A DNA stretch of 5,439 nucleotides, taken from assembly GCA_030671945.1 (NCBI GenBank), contig DAOVHJ010000191.1:1-5439 (forward strand), in the 5' to 3' direction. This document shows, piece by piece, positions 1 through 5,232 of this stretch. Source of the DNA: Candidatus Heimdallarchaeota archaeon. GTDB taxonomy: Archaea > Asgardarchaeota > Heimdallarchaeia > JABLTI01. The translations under genes and the position numbers were made by a program. Numbering within the stretch: the first letter of the stretch is position 1; every line of letters starts with the position of its first letter. The notes below the pieces were generated by a model, which did not search any database, was not told the origin of the DNA, and saw only the letters and a program-made list of their open reading frames with translations.

Positions 1-216
1 GATTTAGAAATTAATCAATTATTTGTGAAAGTTGTTGATTGGAAACGAGCTGTAGGAGTAGATCGTCTAATACGTTTTGAACGAATTTTAAATGATTTGA
101 ATGACAGAAAAGGAATGATAGTGACAAATATATTCAGTGATTCTGCAGTGAAATTTGCAAAACGTAGAGGTTTAATTATTTATGCTCGAGAGCATTTAGA
201 AATTCAAGAAGACTGA
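1..216 (+). CDS. PD-(D/E)XK (Mrr-type restriction endonuclease-like) nuclease, C-terminal part
   Basis: The reading frame is open from the first base of the window, so the N-terminus lies outside it. The internal GTG at 25 is probably a valine codon, not the start. The 71 visible residues resemble the C-terminal half of Mrr-like endonuclease domains: a hydrophobic strand leading into D-W-K (window residues 13-15), which fits the (D/E/Q)-x-K catalytic motif, then a helix, then a second strand with the typical 'GMIVTN-FS-SAVKFAK-RGL' pattern in which a small-residue strand is followed by an Ala/Lys-rich helix. Family knowledge: such domains cut DNA using a divalent metal. The earlier catalytic acidic residue is not visible, so activity cannot be judged. 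No methylase or specificity gene is visible on this side. The gene converges on the MBL nuclease gene, with 10 bases between their stops. The fold call is fairly sure; the substrate is unknown. Confidence 0.6.
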   Translation, partial: DLEINQLFVKVVDWKRAVGVDRLIRFERILNDLNDRKGMIVTNIFSDSAVKFAKRRGLIIYAREHLEIQED

Positions 217-226
217 TATTTTACTT

Positions 227-1261
227 TTAAAAGAAATTATCCAATGTAGATTGTCCTTCTTTTAATGGTACAGCATTAAAACCATCTTTTTGAAGGTCTC
301 TAGCTAAATCTTGAGCATTCCCAAAAACAGTGAAAATTTTGCTAGGATTACTTTTCTTCACAATTTCTAATAAACTACCATAATCTGAATGATCGCTGAT
401 TGTGAAAGCAGCATCTGCACCCATTCTATATTTGTAGTTTTCAAGATTTTTAGCCCAACCTGAAAAACCGACAACTTTCAAATTGTATTTTGTCTTTAGC
501 CTACTTAGTGTAGGGTCTCGATTGCCAATGTGATTATAGAATAGTAACCAAGGACTGTTACCAACTAATGCTTCTTCATCTGGATTTTGTGGCAGTTTCA
601 TTGTTTCAAATAGTTCTAATCCTAGTTCTTTATGTACTTGCTCCATCTTCCAAATGGAATTACTCGAATAACGTGTTTCACATAAACTCCCAAGACAATA
701 ATTCAATAATTGTGATTTTCCAAGAGGATATCCAAGAAGTGCTACCGGATAACCTTTTTCTAATTCATTACTAATGAATTCTTTTGCTTGTTCAATTTGT
801 TTCTCAAAAGATGGAAATCTGTAGTCACGGTCCCCCCAGGTAGCTTCAAGAATTAATATATCGCATTTTTTCGGCTCGTAACCTTTCAGATATCCTCTAT
901 CTTCAATATTAATATCCCCTGTATAAATTATATTTTGATTGGTTTCAAGATCGATTATCTCAGCTACTGTTGAATCATACGTGTGCCCACCTGGTAGGGT
1001 TTTAATTTCAAATTCATCATTCTTCCAAGTATTATTTTGCTGAATATTATAACCCATACGCTCAAAAAAGAGTCTTGCAGTTGCTTCTGAACACACAGCA
1101 GTTGGAGTGAATTTGGGTTTTCTCTTACTTCGTGGTAAATGATCCGTATGCGCATGGGAAACGAAAATACAGCTAGCACTGGGATCCATAGTCTTAGGGT
1201 CAAGTAGTAATTCGGAATTGCGGAATTTAAGATTAATTCTGTTCTTACAAAAGATATTCAA
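227..1261 (-). CDS. Metallo-beta-lactamase fold nuclease (CPSF/Ysh1-like or ligase-associated exonuclease-like)
   Basis: This 344-residue protein has the signature of the beta-CASP-type nuclease group (COG1236-like). Motif 2 is HAHTDH (residues 36-41), the motif 3 histidine is in PGGH (His93), the motif 4 aspartate is in YTGD (Asp116), motif A is E in LEATWGD (Glu139), and motif B is His in SDHSDY (His291). These would bind two zinc ions and hydrolyse RNA or DNA phosphodiesters. The third late motif, normally a histidine in an 'HG' turn, reads TVFGN (residues 311-315), so that ligand appears missing. The length of about 340 residues matches the exonucleases associated with ATP-dependent DNA ligase and Lhr-type helicases, and it lacks the KH domains of archaeal FttA/aCPSF1. 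Whether the substrate is RNA or DNA is open. The only plausible start is TTG at 1261, because an in-frame TAG lies 9 bases upstream of it; an AGGAG sits 14 bases upstream. It is read divergently from carS. Confidence 0.8.
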   Translation of the reverse strand: MNIFCKNRINLKFRNSELLLDPKTMDPSASCIFVSHAHTDHLPRSKRKPKFTPTAVCSEATARLFFERMGYNIQQNNTWKNDEFEIKTLPGGHTYDSTVAEIIDLETNQNIIYTGDINIEDRGYLKGYEPKKCDILILEATWGDRDYRFPSFEKQIEQAKEFISNELEKGYPVALLGYPLGKSQLLNYCLGSLCETRYSSNSIWKMEQVHKELGLELFETMKLPQNPDEEALVGNSPWLLFYNHIGNRDPTLSRLKTKYNLKVVGFSGWAKNLENYKYRMGADAAFTISDHSDYGSLLEIVKKSNPSKIFTVFGNAQDLARDLQKDGFNAVPLKEGQSTLDNFF

Positions 1262-1275
1262 TGGTAAGTGCTATT

Positions 1276-1280
1276 CTCCT
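1276..1280 (-). promoter_or_regulatory. Possible Shine-Dalgarno site of the MBL nuclease gene
   Basis: AGGAG on the minus strand lies 14 bases before the TTG start. The motif is good but the spacing is longer than usual, so it supports the start only moderately. Confidence 0.35.
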
Positions 1281-1317
1281 GTCTATTTGCTAATTTATTC
1301 TCTCTTACTAAATATTG

Positions 1318-1326
1318 ATATTAAAG
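1318..1326 (-). promoter_or_regulatory. Candidate TATA box for the MBL nuclease gene
   Basis: CTTTAATAT on the minus strand lies in the divergent intergenic region. A transcript starting about 25 bases downstream would begin near 1295 and include the AGGAG site. The region is AT-rich throughout, and AATAAATTA near 1290-1300 is an alternative, so this is weak evidence. Confidence 0.25.
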
Positions 1327-1385
1327 TATTTTAACCACTTCAGCTATTTTCTTGAATTGCTTATCATGAGAAAATTTTAATAGTT

Positions 1386-1416
1386 TATAATTCTCGTTCA
1401 ATAAGTATAATTCCTC
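1386..1416 (+). repeat. Direct repeat TATAATTC, 20-base period, upstream of carS
   Basis: TATAATTC occurs at 1386-1393 and again at 1406-1413, exactly 20 bases apart, or about two helical turns. Both copies are followed by a short pyrimidine/C stretch. They could be paired regulator half-sites or alternative TATA elements for carS. Chance is also possible in such AT-rich DNA. Confidence 0.3.
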
Positions 1417-1424
1417 ATAAAAAC
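1417..1424 (+). promoter_or_regulatory. Candidate TATA box for leaderless carS transcript
   Basis: ATAAAAAC is centred about 26 bases before the carS ATG, the distance expected if transcription starts at the start codon. No Shine-Dalgarno site precedes the ATG, which is consistent with a leaderless mRNA. Several other AT-rich stretches nearby could serve as well. Confidence 0.22.
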
Positions 1425-1445
1425 TCTATAAAAAAGTGACAAAAA

Positions 1446-2000
1446 ATGCTTCCTTCATGGTTTCAACTTTTAACTGAATCAGAGGTTTTTAATGCGCTAT
1501 TTTTTGTCCTTCCAGCTTTCTTATCAAATACAACTCCGATGCTATTTGGAGGAGGACTTCCCATGGACTTCAGAAAGAATTGGTTTGATGGGAGAAGAAT
1601 CCTTGGAAACAATAAAACATGGAGGGGTTTTGCTGCTGGTTTCATTAGTGGTTTTCTTTTTGGGATATTTATTTCATGGTGGTTTACTAATATTGTCTTC
1701 AAAAATATGGCTGATCCTCCATTTATTGTTCCCCTAACTAATGGCTTCTTACAAAGCTTTGGTGCAGTAACAGGGGATGCTGTTGGATCCTTTATCAAAA
1801 GAAGATTAAATATCCCTCCTGGAGGTTCACTTATTATCATGGATCAAATAGGATTCATTATTTTTGGATTAGCTTTTGCAAGAATGGACACTGCTTTTCC
1901 ATGGACTTATTGGGTAATTATGATCCCCTTATCTTTAGTACTTCATTTTGCAGCGAATGCAGTGGGATATACGATGGGTTGGAAGGATGTTTGGTGGTAA
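1446..2000 (+). CDS. carS: CDP-2,3-bis-(O-geranylgeranyl)-sn-glycerol synthase (CDP-archaeol synthase)
   Basis: This integral membrane enzyme activates 2,3-di-O-geranylgeranylglyceryl phosphate with CTP to give CDP-archaeol, the precursor of archaeal polar head-group lipids. The 184-residue protein carries the hallmarks of the CarS family (formerly DUF46). Near the N-terminus are 'LPAFLSNTTPMLFGGG' and a cytoplasmic loop with P-x-D-F, 'DGRRILGNNKTWRG', a highly conserved substrate-binding stretch. Mid-protein are 'GDAVGSFIKRRL' and 'MDQIGF', the acidic/basic CDP-transfer signature, and a C-terminal 'HFAANAVGY--GWKDVWW'. About five hydrophobic segments are visible, as expected for the family, and the length is close to the usual 165-185 residues. 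The ATG start gives an N-terminus that matches the family. It sits alone, with a terminator-like element after it and a divergent nuclease gene before it, so it is probably monocistronic. The identification is confident. Confidence 0.93.
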   Translation: MLPSWFQLLTESEVFNALFFVLPAFLSNTTPMLFGGGLPMDFRKNWFDGRRILGNNKTWRGFAAGFISGFLFGIFISWWFTNIVFKNMADPPFIVPLTNGFLQSFGAVTGDAVGSFIKRRLNIPPGGSLIIMDQIGFIIFGLAFARMDTAFPWTYWVIMIPLSLVLHFAANAVGYTMGWKDVWW

Positions 2001-2006
2001 GTTATA

Positions 2007-2042
2007 TCGAAAATGATCTGTTCGAATTTTTTGTTTTATTTG
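2007..2042 (+). terminator. Probable terminator of carS (small hairpin plus T-tract)
   Basis: A short inverted repeat, TCGAA (2007-2011) and TTCGA (2021-2025) with a 9-base loop, is followed directly by six T (2027-2032) and a further T-rich stretch to 2042. Archaeal termination depends mainly on T-tracts, so the T-run is the stronger evidence; the 5-bp stem alone would be weak. Confidence 0.45.
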
Positions 2043-2058
2043 TGTAATTAAACACAAG

Positions 2059-2068
2059 CTTATAAATA
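2059..2068 (+). promoter_or_regulatory. TATA box of the membrane-protein gene
   Basis: CTTATAAATA closely matches the archaeal consensus (TTTATAAA-type), with a purine/A-rich stretch (ACACAAG) directly upstream as a possible BRE. Transcription would start near 2089-2091, giving a leader of about 15 bases before the TTG start. It is the best promoter match in the window. Confidence 0.55.
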
Positions 2069-2105
2069 ACGGAGTTAAAGTTCATATAACAAATCTCACA
2101 TGTGA

Positions 2106-2678
2106 TTGACTTTGACATACGTTCCACCAGAAAAGAAACACAGAAGCGGTAGTTTTGGCGATTTCATTTACGTAGTTATGTTCTACTTGATAGAAGGACT
2201 ATTTATTTTCATAGGAATTCCGTTTCTAATGTTGGCAATTGGAGTTATTCCTATAGCTATGTATTTAGTAATCACACGAGGTGGAGTCAGCGACCAAATT
2301 AATTTGTATCTTACAATAGGTGCCGGAGTTCTAGTCGTATTCGCCCAGATTATGGGAATGCAGTATTTTGTTCGAAAATATGTTCTCGAACCAAACAATA
2401 TGAAATTTGGTGAATGGTTACGGTGGAAATTCTCCCCAACCGAGATTAAAAATCGAAGAGCAGAAAAGGTCGCTCGATCCGAAAAGATGGATAAATGGTA
2501 TGATGGAATGGATAAGATACATGAGAGAAAAGCTCTAATTAAAGAGGAGCAATCCATTGATATGAGAGGGGAATGGTTTAAAGAAACCGGTGATCCCGAT
2601 GAAATTACAGCTCAAAGCTCAGAGGATTCTGGTATCATATTAGGTGAAATCGAGGAAGAACCAGAAGAAGCTTCCTAA
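2106..2678 (+). CDS. Membrane protein of unknown family with a charged cytoplasmic tail
   Basis: I do not recognise this 190-residue protein. A short basic N-terminus (EKKHR, residues 9-13) is followed by a hydrophobic stretch of about 36 residues (20-56), long enough for a tight two-helix hairpin, then a third membrane helix at about 66-88. From residue 89 on it is strongly charged: a basic W-rich segment (GEWLRWKF, about 102-109), a Lys/Arg/Glu-rich, probably helical region (112-150), and a very acidic end (EIEEEPEEAS). No catalytic motif is visible. The positive-inside rule does not settle the topology, but the tail is probably cytoplasmic. The start is TTG at 2106, because an in-frame TGA comes directly before it and the next in-frame ATG lies inside the first membrane helix; TTG at 2112 is also possible. 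It has its own TATA box and a T-rich terminator, so it is likely transcribed alone. It could be a small scaffold or membrane-anchored accessory protein, but no function can be assigned. Confidence 0.75.
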   Translation: MTLTYVPPEKKHRSGSFGDFIYVVMFYLIEGLFIFIGIPFLMLAIGVIPIAMYLVITRGGVSDQINLYLTIGAGVLVVFAQIMGMQYFVRKYVLEPNNMKFGEWLRWKFSPTEIKNRRAEKVARSEKMDKWYDGMDKIHERKALIKEEQSIDMRGEWFKETGDPDEITAQSSEDSGIILGEIEEEPEEAS

Positions 2679-2681
2679 ATA

Positions 2682-2708
2682 TTTTTTCATTTTCTTATTT
2701 CTATTTTC
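2682..2708 (+). terminator. T-rich terminator after the membrane-protein gene
   Basis: Starting 4 bases after the stop codon, a T-tract (TTTTTT at 2682-2687) is followed by repeated T-rich blocks (TTTT, TTATTT, TATTTT) to about 2707. Tandem T-tracts of this type terminate archaeal RNA polymerase. There is no hairpin. Confidence 0.45.
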
Positions 2709-2776
2709 GATCATATTGCTTTATAATTCTCAAATATCATTTGTTTTATCTATTATTGTTTCTAGTTGCTGAAAGA

Positions 2777-2787
2777 CTTTTAAATTA
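2777..2787 (+). promoter_or_regulatory. Candidate TATA box of trpS
   Basis: CTTTTAAATTA, preceded by the purine-rich GAAAG as a possible BRE, lies about 60 bases before the trpS ATG. Transcription would start near 2805-2810 and give a leader of about 30 bases that contains the Shine-Dalgarno site. Confidence 0.38.
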
Positions 2788-2809
2788 GAAGAAATCTTCT
2801 AGATATCTA
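2786..2809 (+). repeat. Two overlapping palindromes between the trpS TATA box and start
   Basis: A 16-base inverted repeat with 7-base arms (TAGAAGA-AA-TCTTCTA, 2786-2801) overlaps a second, perfect 10-base palindrome (TAGATATCTA, 2800-2809). They sit directly downstream of the candidate TATA box, where a bound repressor would block initiation, so an operator is possible. In the transcript the first palindrome could form only a strained hairpin with a 2-base loop, so a DNA site is more plausible than an RNA structure. Confidence 0.35.
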
Positions 2810-2827
2810 TAATTATTCGGAATCTTT

Positions 2828-2833
2828 GAAGGA
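2828..2833 (+). promoter_or_regulatory. Shine-Dalgarno site deciding the trpS start
   Basis: GAAGGA lies 7 bases before the ATG at 2841. It overlaps the upstream TTG at 2826, which argues that the ATG, not the TTG, is the true start. Confidence 0.55.
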
Positions 2834-2840
2834 AATAATC

Positions 2841-3986
2841 ATGCCTGAAGAAAAGAGTAAGAAATCCAAAGAAATGGTTGTCACACCTTGGGAAGTAAGC
2901 GGTGATATCGATTATAAGAAGCTGGTCAAGAAATTTGGGACAACCCTATTAACAGAAAAAGAAATTGCGGTTATGGATAAATACAGTAAAGGAAAATTAC
3001 ATCTCTTATTAAGAAGAGGATTGTTCTTCAGTCATCGAGATTTTGATTGGATTCTGAAACAATTGGAAAAAGGAGAGAAATTTGCTCTCTACACTGGTAG
3101 AGGTCCATCTGGGCACACACATCTTGGTCATTTAATACCTTGGATTTTTACCAAATGGTTACAAGATATTTTTGATGTTGAACTTTACTTCCAAATGACT
3201 GATGATGAAAAATTCCTCTTCAGTCAAAAACTGACTTTTCAAGAAACAAAGGACTATGCGTACGAAAATGCAAAAGATGTTATGGCTGTTGGTTTTGATC
3301 CTAAAAAAACTCACTTTATTTTTGATTCCCAAATGACTCCAACTATGTATCAAATTGCTGTAGAAGTCGCCAAAAGAACCACTTTTTCAACAGCAAGAGC
3401 TGTTTTCGGTTTCACAAATGAATCTAACGTTGGTATGATTTTTTATCCCTCAATTCAAGCAATGCCATGTTTCCTTCCCTCTAAATTAAAAGGAAAAAAT
3501 ATCCCAATCCTAATTCCTGCGGCAATAGATCAAGATCCTTATTGGAGGATAACTCGAGATGTTGCACCAAAACTTGGTTACTATAAACCTGCCGCAATTC
3601 ATTGTAAGTTCTTTCCTGGATTAGCTGAAGGAGGAAAGATGTCCGCTTCAGAACCAGATTCGTGTATTTTTACTACTGACACACCCAATTCTGCCAGTAA
3701 AAAGATTATGCGTTCGTATACTGGTGGTCGAGCTACTGTTGAGGAACAGAAAGAACTCGGTGGTGAACCAGATAAATGTAATGTTTACTGGTATGAGTAT
3801 TATCTGTTCGAACCAGATGATAAGAAAATTGAAGAAATGAAATTAAACTGCATTTCTGGTAAACTACTCTGTGGTCAATGCAAGAAATCTCTGGCTGAAA
3901 AAGTGAAGACATTTGTAGCCGAACATCAAGAAAGAAGAAACAAATTTACAGATGAAATGATTGATAAGATGATAATTAAAGAATGA
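2841..3986 (+). CDS. trpS: Tryptophanyl-tRNA synthetase, archaeal/eukaryotic type
   Basis: This cytosolic class I synthetase joins tryptophan to tRNA-Trp using ATP. Its 381 residues align by eye along their whole length with the human cytosolic enzyme core: 'TPWEVSG--DYKKLVKKFG' (15-33), 'LRRGLFFSHRD' (57-67), 'YTGRGPSGHTHLGH' (84-97, containing the HIGH-class motif H-L-G-H), 'FTKWLQDIF' and 'QMTDDEK' (118-124), 'AIDQDPY--TRDVAP' (228-243), the KMSKS-class motif KMSAS (266-270), 'GGRATVEE--LGG' (295-308), and the C-terminal 'EHQERR'. No eukaryotic WHEP extension is present, as expected for archaea. A TTG 15 bases upstream would add five residues, but the ATG has a well-placed Shine-Dalgarno site. 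A small cysteine pair (CGQC, 344-347) lies in the C-terminal helical domain; its meaning is unclear. The gene is monocistronic and convergent with the PHP gene. Confidence 0.96.
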   Translation: MPEEKSKKSKEMVVTPWEVSGDIDYKKLVKKFGTTLLTEKEIAVMDKYSKGKLHLLLRRGLFFSHRDFDWILKQLEKGEKFALYTGRGPSGHTHLGHLIPWIFTKWLQDIFDVELYFQMTDDEKFLFSQKLTFQETKDYAYENAKDVMAVGFDPKKTHFIFDSQMTPTMYQIAVEVAKRTTFSTARAVFGFTNESNVGMIFYPSIQAMPCFLPSKLKGKNIPILIPAAIDQDPYWRITRDVAPKLGYYKPAAIHCKFFPGLAEGGKMSASEPDSCIFTTDTPNSASKKIMRSYTGGRATVEEQKELGGEPDKCNVYWYEYYLFEPDDKKIEEMKLNCISGKLLCGQCKKSLAEKVKTFVAEHQERRNKFTDEMIDKMIIKE

Positions 3987-4004
3987 AATCTTATCACATA
4001 TTTC

Positions 4005-4652
4005 TTAATATTGGAGAAATACTGGCTTACATTTCCCTTTTCTTACAAAATCAATAATTTCCTTTATAGAACCAACTTTTTTAGGAAATTCGGTTACACA
4101 AGTGCCAACATGAAATCTGTTATGAGAATCACTACCTCCTATACAAGGTAATCCCATTGATTCAGCTGCTTCTTTCGCTAAATCATTAGCATGTTTTGAT
4201 CTCAATCCATTTATCTCTATCGCATCTAGTTCAAGGTCATAAATCAAATCTCCTAAACCGAGTAACGTAAATGGATGAGCAGCAACTGCTAAACCATTTT
4301 CTGAATGAATAATCTCAATTACTTCGTTAGGTCTCAGATTATTCGATGGAACAGCAGCAATACCATATGCTAAAATATGACCTTGAGCGGTAGAAATTTC
4401 GACTGATTCAGAAAAATTTTTTAGATGATATTTTGATTCCAATCCTAGCAAGATTTCTTTGGAAAAATTCCCCATTGTATCATGATCAGTAATAATTATG
4501 GCATCCACAACTCCATCCAATTCTATTAGAGTTTCCTCTAAAATAAATGCTGAGTCAAAAGAGTAATTTGTATGAATATGCATATCAACAAGAAAACCCT
4601 TCCTTTTACCTCGAAAGGTTGCTTTTTTCACAATAGTTTGATTCATTTTCAT
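4005..4652 (-). CDS. PHP-domain metal-dependent phosphoesterase
   Basis: This is a soluble PHP-superfamily hydrolase of about 215 residues. Metal-binding motifs are visible in order: H-I-H in DMHIHTNYSFDS (His25, His27), TDHD (56-58), Glu85 in 'VEISTAQGHILAYG' with His92, AAHP (His126), and GGSDSH (Asp175, His177). All expected ligands of the PHP active site are present, so it should be catalytic. Family knowledge: relatives (COG0613-like, YciV/RNase AM, TrpH) remove phosphates from nucleotides such as pAp or trim short RNA ends, while other PHP proteins hydrolyse histidinol phosphate. The substrate is not determined here, and no histidine-synthesis genes are adjacent. The ATG at 4652 lies 22 bases after the stop of the GGDEF-like gene. 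An in-frame GTG at 4700 would add 16 residues and overlap that gene by 26 bases, and ATG 4646 is also possible. The close spacing argues for co-transcription. Confidence 0.83.
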   Translation of the reverse strand: MKMNQTIVKKATFRGKRKGFLVDMHIHTNYSFDSAFILEETLIELDGVVDAIIITDHDTMGNFSKEILLGLESKYHLKNFSESVEISTAQGHILAYGIAAVPSNNLRPNEVIEIIHSENGLAVAAHPFTLLGLGDLIYDLELDAIEINGLRSKHANDLAKEAAESMGLPCIGGSDSHNRFHVGTCVTEFPKKVGSIKEIIDFVRKGKCKPVFLQY

Positions 4653-4674
4653 ACAGACCCAAGTATGATTAAAA

Positions 4675-5142
4675 TCATAAGAAAACGATTCTGTTTCCAC
4701 CTTGTTTTTTAGCTTTTTTCAGAGCCTTATGTGCGAGTCTTTGTGCTTGTCCCTTAAATAATCTTTTCGACCACTGATAGGGACCTGTTGGTCTTATAGG
4801 AGAATAAGGTCCTCTAGAAACCCCGATACTTACAGAAGCTTCGCACCCACATTCAAAACCGGTTTCCTGTATTCTACTGGCTATATATTCTAAATCGGAA
4901 ACAATAACTTCATGTAACAAAGCACCAGTTAGACGTAACATGCACTCTTCAGTTCCTCTTTTCTCATCTAGACCATAAATTACTTCTCCAACATGTTTTC
5001 TAATAAAATTAGAAACTAATTCAGTTAGAGTTCCTGTAATTTCATTTGGTTTGTATGTTACCCAACCTTGCTTTTCTGATATCTCTTTGAAGTTGTCTAA
5101 ATCGATAAATATTATCAATTCTTCAACTGTTTCTAATGCCAA
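4675..5142 (-). CDS. GGDEF-like nucleotidyl-cyclase-fold protein (degenerate GTEEC signature)
   Basis: This 155-residue protein resembles a stand-alone GGDEF (diguanylate cyclase-fold) domain. The first strand and metal-binding loop read IIFIDLDNFKEI (10-21), like the GGDEF 'DIDHFK' motif with Asp14 and Asp16. The signature position reads R-GTEEC (62-67): the second Gly is Thr and the Phe is Cys, but both acidic residues (Glu65, Glu66) remain. A closing strand ASVSIGVS (102-109) and final helix-strand 'AHKALKKAKKQGGNRIVFL' (137-155) match the GGDEF ending, where AK--G-NR is typical. A proline-rich insertion (112-131) separates them. It has no sensor domain or membrane segment. Family knowledge: this fold includes diguanylate cyclases, CRISPR polymerases (Cas10, mCpol) and archaeal GTP cyclohydrolase III; c-di-GMP signalling is not established in archaea, so the product is unknown. 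The start is TTG at 5142, since no ATG or GTG is available after the in-frame TGA upstream; TTG 5118 is the alternative. Confidence 0.65.
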   Translation of the reverse strand: MALETVEELIIFIDLDNFKEISEKQGWVTYKPNEITGTLTELVSNFIRKHVGEVIYGLDEKRGTEECMLRLTGALLHEVIVSDLEYIASRIQETGFECGCEASVSIGVSRGPYSPIRPTGPYQWSKRLFKGQAQRLAHKALKKAKKQGGNRIVFL

Positions 5143-5170
5143 TTTGGTCTTTTCACACCCAGCGAATAAT

Positions 5171-5180
5171 CAAAAAAAGA
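5171..5180 (-). terminator. T-tract after the ABC permease gene
   Basis: TCTTTTTTTG on the minus strand, about 55 bases after the permease stop, is a plausible archaeal T-tract terminator. It lies just upstream of where the GGDEF-like transcript would begin, consistent with separate transcription units, but read-through is not excluded. Confidence 0.35.
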
Positions 5181-5188
5181 ATAACCTC

Positions 5189-5200
5189 ATAAATAATAAG
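5189..5200 (-). promoter_or_regulatory. Candidate TATA box of the GGDEF-like/PHP gene pair
   Basis: CTTATTATTTAT on the minus strand, preceded by the A-rich GAGAAACA, lies about 50 bases before the TTG start. It would give transcription from about 5168 and a leader of about 26 bases. The match is moderate. Confidence 0.28.
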
Positions 5201-5232
5201 TGTTTCTCGAATTCTCTTAACAGCAAGAATCT

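Noticed and set aside
568..774. Plus-strand open frame inside the MBL nuclease gene
   Set aside because: It lies opposite a well-supported gene with all catalytic motifs and has no recognisable features; it is a shadow frame.
1425..1434. CTATAAAAAA as the carS TATA box
   Set aside because: It lies only about 12 bases before the ATG, so transcription would start inside the gene.
1463..1840. Minus-strand 125-codon frame opposite carS
   Set aside because: carS is a certain gene on the other strand; the antisense frame has no promoter, ribosome site or domain.
2826..2840. TTG start for trpS adding five residues (MKEII)
   Set aside because: The Shine-Dalgarno site GAAGGA overlaps this TTG and is correctly spaced for the ATG at 2841, which also gives a charged N-terminus typical of the family.
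4653..4700. GTG start of the PHP gene giving a 26-base overlap with the GGDEF-like gene
   Set aside because: No ribosome binding site precedes it and the extra 16 residues lie outside the PHP domain; the ATG at 4652 is preferred, though the GTG is not excluded.
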